Notes: generated by a model from the sequence alone, not told the origin. A stretch of 64,000 nt of DNA from Phycisphaeraceae bacterium (GCA_019636675.1 JAHBXC010000003.1:186001-250000); one strand, 5' to 3'; positions 35,065 to 44,138 are shown, counted from the stretch's first letter. Program-made: numbers and translations.

Positions 35065-37539
35065 ATGCCCACCCCCACGCACCCCCTCGCCGCCCTCGCC
35101 CTCGCCCTGACCTCCTGCGCCGGGCTGAGCGCCTCCTCCACCGCCCCCTCCACGCCCGACGCCGCCGGCGCCGAGCGCAACCTCGCCCGCTACTTCGGCT
35201 TCGACGCCCCTCGCTTCATCGTCGTCGACCCCGGCTTCGGCCCCGTCGCCGTGGGCGACTTCAACGCCGACGGACGACTCGACCTCGCGATCGTCAACAA
35301 CCGCAAGAGCCGCATCGAGGTCCACCTCCAGCGCGCCGCCAGCCGCGTCGACGAGCCCTCGCCCACGCGCACCGGCGCTCGCGCCTCCAACGTCAACGAA
35401 CTCACACCCTCCGAGTGGTTCGACCGCGTCGACATCGCGCTCCGACAGCGCGTCACCGCCATCGTCGCCCACGATGTCGACCGCGACGGACGCGCCGACA
35501 TCCTCTACGCCGCCGACGGCGCCGAACTCGTCGCCATGCGCCAGACCGAGGCCGGACGATTCGACGAGCTCTCACGCACGCGCGTCCCGGGCCTCTCCGC
35601 CACCAGAGACGGGCTCAAACTCGCCGATGTCATGGGCCCCGCCGGCAGCGGGCCCGAACTCGTCACCCTCGTCAACGGACGCATCCGCGTCTACCCCATC
35701 AACGAGCGCGCCCGGCTCGGCGAGCACCTCGAACTCGGCGCCAGCGACGGCGCACGCGACCAGATCGTCGCCCTCTACTGCGCCGACTTCACCGGCAACG
35801 GTCTCACCGACATCATCGGCGTCTCCCCCGACTCCTCCACCCCCATCCGACTGTGGGCGCAGGAGAGCAGCCCCTACGACACCGCCGACGCCAGCGGCCA
35901 GCGCCGTGGGCGCCGACCCGGCGCCGAACTCCGCTTCGAGTCGCCGCCCCTGCGCGACGCGCAGCCCGTCGCATTCCCCAACCGCGCCGCGTCCTCACTC
36001 GCCGTCATCGAACGCACCACCAACCGCGTCGCGATCTACGACTTCGTCGAGCAGACCATCGAACCGCCCGCGCCCAGCGAGGGCCGCGTCTCCGAGCGCG
36101 ATGTCCAGGCCGATATCCTCCCGCTCCCGGGCGGAGGCGGCGCAGACCGCTCGCGCTCCGTCGTCGTCGCCGACCTCACCGGCAACGGGATGACCGACCT
36201 CCTCGCCGCCGACGCGTCCGGCAACGCCATGCTCCTCTTCGCGCAGAAGCGCGGCGTGCCCCTGCGCGAGCCCGAACGCTTCAGCGCGTTCAAGTCACCC
36301 AAGGCGCTCGCCGCCGGGCGCTGGCACAACCCCGGCGCCTCCGGCCCGCTCGATGTCTTCGTCCTCAGCGAAGAAGAGAAAACCGTCGGCGTCAGCCGCT
36401 TCGAGAACGGGCGCCTCACCTTCCCCCAGCCCATCTCGCTCAAGACCGCCGGCGCGACGCCCCAGGCCGCCGCCTTCGTCGACCTGGGCGCCAAGGACTC
36501 GCCCCGACCCGCGCTCGCCGTCGTCGTCGAACTCCGCCGAGAGGTCTTCCTCGAGATCCACGAGCCCGACGCCTCCCAGCGCGCGCCCCGCGCCGTCAAA
36601 CTCGACGGCGTCCGACGCGCGCCCAGCGCGATCCTCAGCGCCGATGTCGATCAGGACGGCTCCGTCGATCTCCTCCTCATGACCCCCGGCGAGCCCATGG
36701 TCATGGTCCAGGGCGCAGCCAGCGACGACCAAGACGCGCTGCGCGTCCTCACCGACCGCCTCATGCCCCAGTTCGGCCTCGTCCAGGCCGCCGGCCCCGA
36801 CAACACCGCCCACTTCGACATCGACGGCGACGGCGCCGACGAGCTCCTCATCGCCGACGCCAACTTCATCCGCGCCGCGAAGTTCGACGCCGCCTCCGGC
36901 TGGCGCGTCGTCGAGCAGGTCACCGACCCCGAAACCCGCGGCCGATTCACCGGGCTCACGCTCCTCACCGAGGGCTCGGGCGCCCGGCTCGTCGCCGCCG
37001 ACCGCGCCGCGCGACGCCTCGTCGTCTTCGAGAAGCACAACGACGCCTGGCGCGTCGCCGATCGAATGCGCCTCGCAGGCGTCGAGCCCGCCTCCATCTT
37101 CGCCGGCTCCTTCTCGGGCGACTCCCAGCCCAACCTCCTCGCACTCTCCGGCGAAGCCATGGGCATCGTCCGCTTCGGCGGCACGCGCATCGTCGCCAAC
37201 GCCGTCGCCGGATTCCGCGCCGACAGCGACCGACGCATCGACCACGACCTCGAAGCCGGCGACATCAACTCCGACGGCTTCACCGACCTCGTCGTCCTCG
37301 ACGCCGGCCAGAAGATGTGCACCATCCTCACCTTCTCCAGCCGACGCGACCTCCTCTTCGCCACCGAGTTCGAAGTCTTCCAGTCGCGACTCTTCGAGGC
37401 CGAGCAGCAGCGCGACCTCCAGCCCGCCCAGTCCATCATCGCCGACCTCACCGGCGACGGCGCCGACGACCTCATCCTCCTCGTCCACGACCGCGTCGTC
37501 ATCTACCCCCAGTCCACCAAACCCCCCGTCTCGCCCTGA
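35065..37539 (+). CDS. FG-GAP/VCBS-repeat lipoprotein
   Basis: 824 residues from ATG 35065. The N-terminus (LAALALALTSCAGLSAS) carries a lipobox LTSC, so it is probably a lipoprotein. Many calcium-binding FG-GAP/VCBS loops are visible: VGDFNADGRLDLAIV, AHDVDRDGRADILYA, CADFTGNGLTDIIGV, VADLTGNGMTDLLAA, FDIDGDGADELLIAD, EAGDINSDGFTDLVVLDAG and ADLTGDGADDLILLV. They predict a long propeller or two propellers on the cell surface. Function unknown; adhesion or ligand binding is typical of the fold. First of three such genes in a row. Confidence 0.8.
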   Translation: MPTPTHPLAALALALTSCAGLSASSTAPSTPDAAGAERNLARYFGFDAPRFIVVDPGFGPVAVGDFNADGRLDLAIVNNRKSRIEVHLQRAASRVDEPSPTRTGARASNVNELTPSEWFDRVDIALRQRVTAIVAHDVDRDGRADILYAADGAELVAMRQTEAGRFDELSRTRVPGLSATRDGLKLADVMGPAGSGPELVTLVNGRIRVYPINERARLGEHLELGASDGARDQIVALYCADFTGNGLTDIIGVSPDSSTPIRLWAQESSPYDTADASGQRRGRRPGAELRFESPPLRDAQPVAFPNRAASSLAVIERTTNRVAIYDFVEQTIEPPAPSEGRVSERDVQADILPLPGGGGADRSRSVVVADLTGNGMTDLLAADASGNAMLLFAQKRGVPLREPERFSAFKSPKALAAGRWHNPGASGPLDVFVLSEEEKTVGVSRFENGRLTFPQPISLKTAGATPQAAAFVDLGAKDSPRPALAVVVELRREVFLEIHEPDASQRAPRAVKLDGVRRAPSAILSADVDQDGSVDLLLMTPGEPMVMVQGAASDDQDALRVLTDRLMPQFGLVQAAGPDNTAHFDIDGDGADELLIADANFIRAAKFDAASGWRVVEQVTDPETRGRFTGLTLLTEGSGARLVAADRAARRLVVFEKHNDAWRVADRMRLAGVEPASIFAGSFSGDSQPNLLALSGEAMGIVRFGGTRIVANAVAGFRADSDRRIDHDLEAGDINSDGFTDLVVLDAGQKMCTILTFSSRRDLLFATEFEVFQSRLFEAEQQRDLQPAQSIIADLTGDGADDLILLVHDRVVIYPQSTKPPVSP

Positions 37540-37609
37540 ATCGCGCCGGAAACACGCTTCTCCACGCAACCCACGCATCCACCCCCGCGAACCCCACCCG
37601 GGAGAAGAG

Positions 37610-39139
37610 ATGCGCACCACCACCGCAACGCGCGCCGCACGCGCCGCGACCATCCTCGCCGCGACCGCGACCGCACACGCCGGCGTCGACCCGGCCCGAG
37701 ACGGGCTCCTGCCCTGCGGCTACGCGACGCACCTCGCCTCCGTCGCCACCATCGAACTCGTCGCACGCGTCACCCCGCCCGGCGTCACCTTCGGACGCGA
37801 AGGACGCGCGCTCGCCCTCGGCGACGTCGACGCCGACGGCGTCGACGACATCGTCATAGGCTTCGCCGAGTGCGCCTTTGGCGACTGCGCGCTCCAGAAC
37901 AACGCCACACGCGTCGGCGTCGTGCGCGTCGTCTCGGGCGCCTCCGGGCAGACCATCCTCGAAGTCACCGGCCAGCCCTGGACAACCCCCTCGCAGATCG
38001 ACGCCTTCGGATGGTCCGTCGCGCTCGCCGACCTCACCGGCGACGGGCGACTCGACCTCCTCGTCGGCGCGCCCCTCGCCAACAACGCGCGAGGACGCGT
38101 CGACGCCTTCTCCTCCGACGGCGCGCCCCTCTACTCCGTCGACGGCCCCGAGGGCGCGCAGCGCTTCGGCGAACTCATCCTCACCGTCGGCGACGCCACG
38201 CGCGACGGACGCGACGACTTCCTCGTCCTCGACTCACAGGCCATCGGACGCACGCCCACCCTCTGGGCGCTCCGCGCCCTCGACGGCTCCGTCATGCACT
38301 CGCGCGTCGTCAACTCCCATCGCGTCACCGTCATGGGCGACCGCGACAACGACGGCATACCCGAATACGCCACCGGCGCGCCGGGCCTGCCCATCCCCGA
38401 AGAACGCGCGCGCGCCTTCCGCGCAGACACCGGCGCGATCGTCTATCAACTCCTCGCCGCCGAGGGCTACCTCGCCTGGCTCGGCGATGTGGACGACGAC
38501 GGCTTCGGCGAGTTCATCCAGTTCCAGTCCCTCTACGAGTGGCGCGCCCCGAGCCAGTATGTCCTCGAAGGCGCCTTCGGCCTCCCCGCCTTCCCGCTCC
38601 CGCGCCGCACGCTCGGCGCCGCCGACTTCGCCGGCGACGGCGCGCTCGATGTCCTCACGCTCCTGGGCCCCATCGTCGATGTCCCCGACCCCGAACGCGA
38701 CGCCCTCGCCCTCACCTCGGCGCGCGAGCGCGCGAACTACGGCTTCTTCCTCCCGCGCCATCGCGCGCTCGTCGAAGGCGAATGGCTCGCGCACAACTAC
38801 CAGCGCGTCGCCGCCGGGCGCGTCCACCAGCGCGACGACGCCCACGACATCGCCATCGAGGTCGTCGCGCACAACCTCCCCGACGACCGATTCCTCGTCG
38901 CGCTCTACGCCGGGCCCTGGCTCCCAGGCGATGTGAACCACGACGCCTCGGTCGATTTCCACGACCTGAACAGCGTCCTCACACGGTTCGGACAAAGCGC
39001 GAACAAAGACGCCCGCGCCGACGCCGACTGCTCCGGGACCGTCGACCACGACGACCTCCGCATCGTCATCCGCTTCTTCGGCGCCAGACTCACGCCCCTG
39101 ACGCATCACAGTGGATCGTCGCACCCCTCGCTCCGGTGA
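37610..39139 (+). CDS. FG-GAP propeller protein with dockerin-like tail
   Basis: 509 residues, GGGAGAAG upstream of ATG 37610, signal peptide to about residue 24 (AATILAATATAHA). FG-GAP loops: LGDVDADGVDDIVIG, LADLTGDGRLDLLVGAP, GDATRDGRDDFLV, GDRDNDGIPEYATGAPG. The C-terminal 70 residues contain a dockerin-like calcium pair (GDVNHDASVDFHDLNSVL and DADCSGTVDHDDLRIVI). It is a tandem paralogue of the next gene: both share VVSGASGQ/VFSGADGS and the stretch TGQPWTTPSQIDAFGW/TGNTWTTPAQLDGFGW. Such proteins are exported; a cohesin-type partner is not known here. Confidence 0.83.
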   Translation: MRTTTATRAARAATILAATATAHAGVDPARDGLLPCGYATHLASVATIELVARVTPPGVTFGREGRALALGDVDADGVDDIVIGFAECAFGDCALQNNATRVGVVRVVSGASGQTILEVTGQPWTTPSQIDAFGWSVALADLTGDGRLDLLVGAPLANNARGRVDAFSSDGAPLYSVDGPEGAQRFGELILTVGDATRDGRDDFLVLDSQAIGRTPTLWALRALDGSVMHSRVVNSHRVTVMGDRDNDGIPEYATGAPGLPIPEERARAFRADTGAIVYQLLAAEGYLAWLGDVDDDGFGEFIQFQSLYEWRAPSQYVLEGAFGLPAFPLPRRTLGAADFAGDGALDVLTLLGPIVDVPDPERDALALTSARERANYGFFLPRHRALVEGEWLAHNYQRVAAGRVHQRDDAHDIAIEVVAHNLPDDRFLVALYAGPWLPGDVNHDASVDFHDLNSVLTRFGQSANKDARADADCSGTVDHDDLRIVIRFFGARLTPLTHHSGSSHPSLR

Positions 39140-39321
39140 CGAACAACGCCGGCCGGGCGCGCGGATGTGTGAACTTTCACGCCGACCCGCATCCCGAGGC
39201 GCTCCTTGCCCGTAAAACCCCGCAAGGGACCGCCAGTCGATCCCAAGGATGAGTCCAGAGAGAACGCGACGGCGCCGCACAGGGCCGGACGCACGCAGCA
39301 ACAAACCCCGCGGAGATATCC

Positions 39322-40812
39322 ATGATCCTGAGTCGTCTGTCGTCACGCGCGCTCGGCGCCGCCTGCTGTCTCGCCCTCAGCGCCGGAGCCGCTCACGCCG
39401 CTCCCTGCGCCGACGGCGTGATCAGCGACCTCTCCGTCTCCGTCACCGTCAACAACCGCATCGCGCCCGGCGTGGTCGTCGGCGACGGACGCAACCAGGT
39501 CGCCCTCGGCGATATCAACAACGACGGCTTCCTCGACGTCATCGTCGGCTTCAGCGAGGGCGCCTTCGGCGATGTCGGCGCCGTCAACCGGCGCGGCGTC
39601 GTCCGCGTGTTCTCGGGCGCCGACGGCTCACTCCTCCGCGAGTTCACCGGCAACACCTGGACCACCCCCGCGCAACTCGACGGCTTCGGCTGGCGCGTCG
39701 GCTCCGCCGATGTCAACGGCGACGGCTTCGACGACGTCCTCGTCGGCATCCGACGCTTCAACAACAACGCCGGACGCGTCGTCGCCTACTCCGGCGCCAC
39801 CGGCGCGCCCCTCGTCAACTTCAACGGCTTCGGCGGCGACTTCGGCGACACCATCGTCAACCTCGGCGACACCAACAACGACGGACGCGACGATGTCCTC
39901 ATCACCCTCCCCAGTTACAACCCGCAGGGCGCCGCCGTGCCACCGGGCGCCGTCGCTGTCTTCAGCGGCGCCAACGGCGCGCTCATCGACTCCTCCGTCG
40001 GAGGCGGGCTCAACCCGCGCCTCGGACGCATCGCCGGCCTCCTGGGCGATGTGAACGACGACGCCGTCCCCGACCTCTACGTCGCCACCAACCAGTCCAT
40101 CATCGTCTTCTCCTCCGACGACCTCGCCGCCGGCATCTGGATCCGCATCGTCGACCAGTTCGGCGGCGCGCCCCTCGCCGCCGCCCCCGTCGGCGATCTC
40201 AACTCCGACGGAAAGCCCGACCTCGCCGTCATCCGCAACGGCTTCTACTCCGTCCGATCCGGCGCCACCGGCGACATCATCGTCGCCGAACGCGCCATCC
40301 TCCCGGCCGGCGCCGATGTCGCCATGCAGGGCGGCGTCGGCGACCTCAACGACGACGGCGTCGAAGACCTCGTCATCGTCGTCCGCGGCGGCGCAGCCGA
40401 AACCGAAGAACTCCTCTACCTCGACGCCGCCACCGGCGACGTCCTCGCGCGCCGCGTCGGCCCCGCCTACTTCGACCCCAACCTCGGCGAGAGCGACCTC
40501 GGCTACGGCACCGGCCTCGCCGTCGGCGATGTCAACAACGACGGCACGCCCGACGTCGTCGTCGCGCGACGCATCGAGCAGTACGCCTCCGCCCCATTCA
40601 GCGAGGCCATCCAGGCCCTCGTCTACACCTCCCTCCCCTGCGTCGGCGACGCCAACGGCGACGGCGTCGTCAACTTCGCCGACCTCAACACCGTCCTCGG
40701 CTCCTTCGGCCTCTCCGGCATCGGCGTCAGCGGCGACACCGACTGCAGCCAGCTCGTCAACTTCACCGACCTCAACACCGTCCTCGGCGCCTTCGGCTCC
40801 AACTGCGACTAA
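39322..40812 (+). CDS. FG-GAP propeller protein with type I dockerin-like tail
   Basis: 496 residues; ATG 39322 has GGAG seven bases upstream; signal peptide to about residue 26 (ALGAACCLALSAGAAHA). FG-GAP loops: LGDINNDGFLDVIVG, ADVNGDGFDDVLVG, LGDTNNDGRDDVLI, VGDLNSDGKPDLAVI, VGDLNDDGVEDLVIV, VGDVNNDGTPDVVVA. The C-terminus has a near-perfect dockerin pair, GDANGDGVVNFADLNTVLGS and GDTDCSQLVNFTDLNTVLGA. Tandem paralogue of the gene at 37610, so probably the product of a local duplication. It ends about 190 bases before the IS110 pair. Confidence 0.85.
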   Translation: MILSRLSSRALGAACCLALSAGAAHAAPCADGVISDLSVSVTVNNRIAPGVVVGDGRNQVALGDINNDGFLDVIVGFSEGAFGDVGAVNRRGVVRVFSGADGSLLREFTGNTWTTPAQLDGFGWRVGSADVNGDGFDDVLVGIRRFNNNAGRVVAYSGATGAPLVNFNGFGGDFGDTIVNLGDTNNDGRDDVLITLPSYNPQGAAVPPGAVAVFSGANGALIDSSVGGGLNPRLGRIAGLLGDVNDDAVPDLYVATNQSIIVFSSDDLAAGIWIRIVDQFGGAPLAAAPVGDLNSDGKPDLAVIRNGFYSVRSGATGDIIVAERAILPAGADVAMQGGVGDLNDDGVEDLVIVVRGGAAETEELLYLDAATGDVLARRVGPAYFDPNLGESDLGYGTGLAVGDVNNDGTPDVVVARRIEQYASAPFSEAIQALVYTSLPCVGDANGDGVVNFADLNTVLGSFGLSGIGVSGDTDCSQLVNFTDLNTVLGAFGSNCD

Positions 40813-41005
40813 ACACGCGCACCACCACAACCAAACCCTTCACGCGCCGCGCGCGCCTTCACGGGCGCCGCGGCGTCTTCCTTTTTCTCCCTCTCCCCCG
40901 CTCCCCCTCCTATCGAGCGCAGCGACATGGCAGGGGCCAGGCGAGGGCTCCCCAACCTCCCGGCTTCCCTCCCCAACCTCTGTCTTCTCTTCTCTCTCTC
41001 TCCCC
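40813..41005. repeat. REP-like repeat copy A beside the IS110 element
   Basis: No gene. A pyrimidine-rich unit (40943-40990: GAGGGCTCCCCAACCTCCCG, then GCTTCCCTCCCC, then TCTGTCTT) matches copies at 42391-42440, 42830-42885 (inverted) and 44275-44319. The stretch before it (40905-40940, CGAGCGCAGCGACATGGCAG) is a diverged hairpin of the same family. Confidence 0.6.
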
Positions 41006-41137
41006 GCCCCCTCTCCTGTTCGGCGCAGCCGAATGGGAGAGGGTTGGGGTGATGGCATGAAAGCCCGTTGCTCCCGAGTCGTGGGGCGGTGTACACCGTC
41101 CCTGTGTGACAACGACTCACCGAAAGGAGCAACGGAC

Positions 41138-42151
41138 ATGGAGAAGACCTCAGTGTATGTGGGACTGGACTATCACCAGTCGTTCATCCGTGTGTGCGTG
41201 GTCGACGCCGCCGGCCGCGCCCTGTACAACCGGCCCTGCGGCAACCACTGGCGTGAGGTGGTCGAGGCCGTCTCGGGACGCGGGGCGGTGGCCGGCGTGG
41301 CCATCGAGGCCTGCTGCGGCGCAGCCGACCTGGCCGACGAGCTCGTCGAGCACGCCGGCTGGAGCGTGGCCCTGGCGCACCCGGGCTATGTCGCACGCAT
41401 GAAGCAGAGCCCCGACAAGAGCGACATGGCCGACGCACGCGTGCTCGCCGAGCTCACCCGCGTGGGCTGGCTCCCGCGTGTCTGGCTCGCGCCCGCCCCG
41501 ATCCGCGAGCTGCGTCGGCTCGTGGGGCTGCGTCAGACCCTGATCGATCAGCGACGCGCCGCGAGGCTCCGTCTGCGCGCGTTGCTCCGCGACCTGCGCC
41601 GGCGACCCGCGGGCGTGCGGACGCGTCCCTGGTCCCGCGCCTGGCTGGCGTGGGTCGACACGCTGGACCTGGACGACGCGTCGCGTCTGGTGCTCGACGA
41701 GTGTCTTGCTCAGATCGCCTTCTTCACTCAGCGGCTGACGCGTGTCGAGCACGCGTTGGAGGGGCGCACCCACAACGACCCGGTCGTGCGTCGCCTGCGT
41801 GAGATGCCCGGCGTGGGCCCGGTCACCGCGTGGGTGCTGCGCGCCCATGTCGGACGCTTCGACCGATTCCGCAGCGGCAAGCAGCTCGCGCGGTTCTGCA
41901 GCCTGTGCCCGCGCAACGCCTCCAGCGGCGATCGCGTGGCCGACTCGGGCCTGATCCGCGCCGGCGACCCGACGCTGCGCTCCACGCTCATCGAGCTGGG
42001 CCATCGGCTCGTCCGCTGCGACCAACGCTGGGGATCCCTGGCCGCGCGTCTGCGTCGGGCGGGCAAGCACCCCTGCGTGATCGCCGCCGCCGTGGCCAAC
42101 CGCTTCGTGCGCTGGCTCCACCACCAGATGCAGGAGCCCACCATGACCTGA
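41138..42151 (+). CDS. IS110-family transposase (DEDD recombinase), copy 1
   Basis: 337 residues from ATG 41138 with AAAGGAGC nine bases upstream. The N-terminal DEDD (RuvC-like) domain shows VYVGLDYHQSFIRVCVVD (first Asp), AIEACCGAADLADEL (Glu) and SPDKSDMADARVLAEL (two Asp). A helical spacer follows. The C-terminal Transposase_20 domain has LREMPGVGPVTAWVLRAHV and SSGDRVADSGLIRAGDPTLR with the candidate serine nucleophile in SSG. IS110 enzymes move DNA through a circular intermediate guided by a bridge RNA. The protein is identical to copy 2. Codons are G-ending, unlike the FG-GAP genes just upstream. Confidence 0.92.
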   Translation: MEKTSVYVGLDYHQSFIRVCVVDAAGRALYNRPCGNHWREVVEAVSGRGAVAGVAIEACCGAADLADELVEHAGWSVALAHPGYVARMKQSPDKSDMADARVLAELTRVGWLPRVWLAPAPIRELRRLVGLRQTLIDQRRAARLRLRALLRDLRRRPAGVRTRPWSRAWLAWVDTLDLDDASRLVLDECLAQIAFFTQRLTRVEHALEGRTHNDPVVRRLREMPGVGPVTAWVLRAHVGRFDRFRSGKQLARFCSLCPRNASSGDRVADSGLIRAGDPTLRSTLIELGHRLVRCDQRWGSLAARLRRAGKHPCVIAAAVANRFVRWLHHQMQEPTMT

Positions 42152-42371
42152 CGCCCCAGGAAGAACCCGCGACGCAACGACCCGACCGACAACGGACATC
42201 GCACGCCGGGCCCGCGCTGTGCGCGGCGAGCTCGAGAGCCCTCTGGGCCAGACGCTCGTCGGGTGATAGGGCAGCCGCGCACGCCGCTCGGAAGCGCCAC
42301 CATGGGCAAGGGCTCACGCCCGACGCTCGGATAGATGAATGGGCCCCGGCGACGCGATCTCCCCTTGACAC
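42152..42371 (+). ncRNA. Candidate bridge RNA region of IS110 copy 1
   Basis: The 220 bases between the transposase stop and the right inverted repeat contain no gene and can form several stems (for example GGGC-TCAC-GCCC near 42311-42322 and GAGCTC/GAG elements near 42218-42235). In IS1111-type members of the family the bridge RNA lies downstream of the transposase, so this is the most likely location. The RNA itself is predicted from position only. Confidence 0.4.
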
Positions 42372-42390
42372 GCAACGGGCTTTCATAGAT

Positions 42391-42440
42391 GAGGGCTACC
42401 CAACCTCCGGGCTTCCCTCCCCACCCTCTGTCTTTCTCTC
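42391..42440 (+). repeat. REP-like repeat tail, copy B
   Basis: GAGGGCTACCCAACCTCCGG followed by GCTTCCCTCC and TCTGTCTTTCTC. It abuts the right end of IS110 copy 1. The same tail directly follows an unoccupied hairpin at 44275, showing that the IS interrupts a repeat unit. Confidence 0.7.
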
Positions 42441-42472
42441 TTCTCTCTCTCTCTTCTGATACTCTCCCCCTC

Positions 42473-42880
42473 ATGCACGCCCCCCGCGGCGACTGGCGAA
42501 CCGACCTCCGCGCCGCCCGGCTCCGACGCGAATCGTCGCCTCCAGAGCGCATCCTCTGGTCTCGTCTTCGCAACGCGAAACTCGGCGGCCTCAAGTTCCG
42601 GCGCCAGCGCTCGCTCGGCCCCTACATCCTCGACTTCTTCTGCGCCGAGGCGCTGCTCTGCATCGAGATCGACGGCCACTGCCACGCGCACCGCCGCGAC
42701 CACGACGCGCGACGCGACGAGTATCTGCGTGAACGCGGCGTGCACACCCTGCGCATCGCCGCGTCGGAAGTCACGAAGAACCCCGACGGGGTCTTGATGC
42801 ACATCCTCCGCCTCGCGCGTGCGCGGATCGAAGAGAAAGAGAAGTCAGAGACGGAGGAGGGAAGCCCGGAGAAGGCGTAG
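42473..42880 (+). CDS. DUF559 (Vsr-like) endonuclease-domain protein between two IS110 copies
   Basis: 135 residues from ATG 42473, without a clear ribosome site. The DUF559 core is well kept: PPERILWSRLRNAKLGGLKF, RRQRSLGPYILDFFCAEALL, CIEIDGHCHAHRRDHDARRD, then YLRERGVHTLRI. The fold is that of very-short-patch-repair and PDDEXK-like nucleases; the active residues would be D and E of the YILDFFCAEALLCIEIDG stretch. The actual substrate is unknown. The C-terminal 15 residues come from repeat copy C, and the stop codon lies just inside the right arm of the inverted repeat, so an inversion between arms would keep the gene intact. Confidence 0.8.
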   Translation: MHAPRGDWRTDLRAARLRRESSPPERILWSRLRNAKLGGLKFRRQRSLGPYILDFFCAEALLCIEIDGHCHAHRRDHDARRDEYLRERGVHTLRIAASEVTKNPDGVLMHILRLARARIEEKEKSETEEGSPEKA

Positions 42881-42885
42881 CCCTC
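42830..42885 (-). repeat. REP-like repeat tail, copy C (inverted)
   Basis: On the minus strand it reads GAGGGCTACGCCTTCTCCGG then GCTTCCCTCCTCC and CTGACTTCTC, a diverged version of copies A, B and D. It abuts IS110 copy 2 and overlaps the end of the DUF559 gene. Confidence 0.65.
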
Positions 42886-42904
42886 ATCTATGAAAGCCCG
42901 TTGC

Positions 42905-43124
42905 GTGTCAAGGGGAGATCGCGTCGCCGGGGCCCATTCATCTATCCGAGCGTCGGGCGTGAGCCCTTGCCCATGGTGGCGCTTCCGAGCGGCGTGCGCG
43001 GCTGCCCTATCACCCGACGAGCGTCTGGCCCAGAGGGCTCTCGAGCTCGCCGCGCACAGCGCGGGCCCGGCGTGCGATGTCCGTTGTCGGTCGGGTCGTT
43101 GCGTCGCGGGTTCTTCCTGGGGCG
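42905..43124 (-). ncRNA. Candidate bridge RNA region of IS110 copy 2
   Basis: Identical, by the inverted repeat, to the non-coding right end of copy 1. It is the place where an IS1111-type bridge RNA would be encoded. Predicted from position only. Confidence 0.4.
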
Positions 43125-44138
43125 TCAGGTCATGGTGGGCTCCTGCATCTGGTGGTGGAGCCAGCGCACGAAGCGGTTGGCCACGGCGGCGGCGATCACG
43201 CAGGGGTGCTTGCCCGCCCGACGCAGACGCGCGGCCAGGGATCCCCAGCGTTGGTCGCAGCGGACGAGCCGATGGCCCAGCTCGATGAGCGTGGAGCGCA
43301 GCGTCGGGTCGCCGGCGCGGATCAGGCCCGAGTCGGCCACGCGATCGCCGCTGGAGGCGTTGCGCGGGCACAGGCTGCAGAACCGCGCGAGCTGCTTGCC
43401 GCTGCGGAATCGGTCGAAGCGTCCGACATGGGCGCGCAGCACCCACGCGGTGACCGGGCCCACGCCGGGCATCTCACGCAGGCGACGCACGACCGGGTCG
43501 TTGTGGGTGCGCCCCTCCAACGCGTGCTCGACACGCGTCAGCCGCTGAGTGAAGAAGGCGATCTGAGCAAGACACTCGTCGAGCACCAGACGCGACGCGT
43601 CGTCCAGGTCCAGCGTGTCGACCCACGCCAGCCAGGCGCGGGACCAGGGACGCGTCCGCACGCCCGCGGGTCGCCGGCGCAGGTCGCGGAGCAACGCGCG
43701 CAGACGGAGCCTCGCGGCGCGTCGCTGATCGATCAGGGTCTGACGCAGCCCCACGAGCCGACGCAGCTCGCGGATCGGGGCGGGCGCGAGCCAGACACGC
43801 GGGAGCCAGCCCACGCGGGTGAGCTCGGCGAGCACGCGTGCGTCGGCCATGTCGCTCTTGTCGGGGCTCTGCTTCATGCGTGCGACATAGCCCGGGTGCG
43901 CCAGGGCCACGCTCCAGCCGGCGTGCTCGACGAGCTCGTCGGCCAGGTCGGCTGCGCCGCAGCAGGCCTCGATGGCCACGCCGGCCACCGCCCCGCGTCC
44001 CGAGACGGCCTCGACCACCTCACGCCAGTGGTTGCCGCAGGGCCGGTTGTACAGGGCGCGGCCGGCGGCGTCGACCACGCACACACGGATGAACGACTGG
44101 TGATAGTCCAGTCCCACATACACTGAGGTCTTCTCCAT
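43125..44138 (-). CDS. IS110-family transposase, copy 2
   Basis: 337 residues, identical in protein sequence to copy 1 and intact, with the same AAAGGAGC ribosome site. Two intact identical copies suggest recent transposition, a recent duplication, or gene conversion between the arms. The long antisense frames on the opposite strand are shadows. Confidence 0.92.
   Translation of the reverse strand: MEKTSVYVGLDYHQSFIRVCVVDAAGRALYNRPCGNHWREVVEAVSGRGAVAGVAIEACCGAADLADELVEHAGWSVALAHPGYVARMKQSPDKSDMADARVLAELTRVGWLPRVWLAPAPIRELRRLVGLRQTLIDQRRAARLRLRALLRDLRRRPAGVRTRPWSRAWLAWVDTLDLDDASRLVLDECLAQIAFFTQRLTRVEHALEGRTHNDPVVRRLREMPGVGPVTAWVLRAHVGRFDRFRSGKQLARFCSLCPRNASSGDRVADSGLIRAGDPTLRSTLIELGHRLVRCDQRWGSLAARLRRAGKHPCVIAAAVANRFVRWLHHQMQEPTMT

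Larger units (their letters stand above)
41057..42386 (+). mobile_element. IS110-family insertion sequence, copy 1
   Basis: The 15-bp inverted repeats ATGAAAGCCCGTTGC (41057-41071) and GCAACGGGCTTTCAT (42372-42386) bracket the transposase gene and a 220-base non-coding right end. Subterminal inverted repeats and a non-coding right end fit the IS1111 subgroup. No target duplication is expected for this family. A structured leader (GAGTCGT 41076-41082 pairing with ACGACTC 41112-41118, around GGTGTACACC) precedes the gene. Confidence 0.85.
41006..42399 (+). repeat. Left arm of a 1,394-bp inverted repeat
   Basis: Compared with 42877-44270 in reverse orientation, the arm is identical over the compared stretches except for one base (T/C at 41044 vs the matching 44232). 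Corresponding positions add to 85276. It contains an IS110 element plus parts of the surrounding REP-like repeat, including the hairpin CCTCTCC...GGAGAGG (41010-41042). Confidence 0.9.

Noticed and set aside
42881..43446. Long minus-strand frame through the IS110 right end into the DUF559 region
   Set aside because: It is antisense to the DUF559 gene and out of frame with the transposase; its sequence is a mirror of the frame seen in copy 1.
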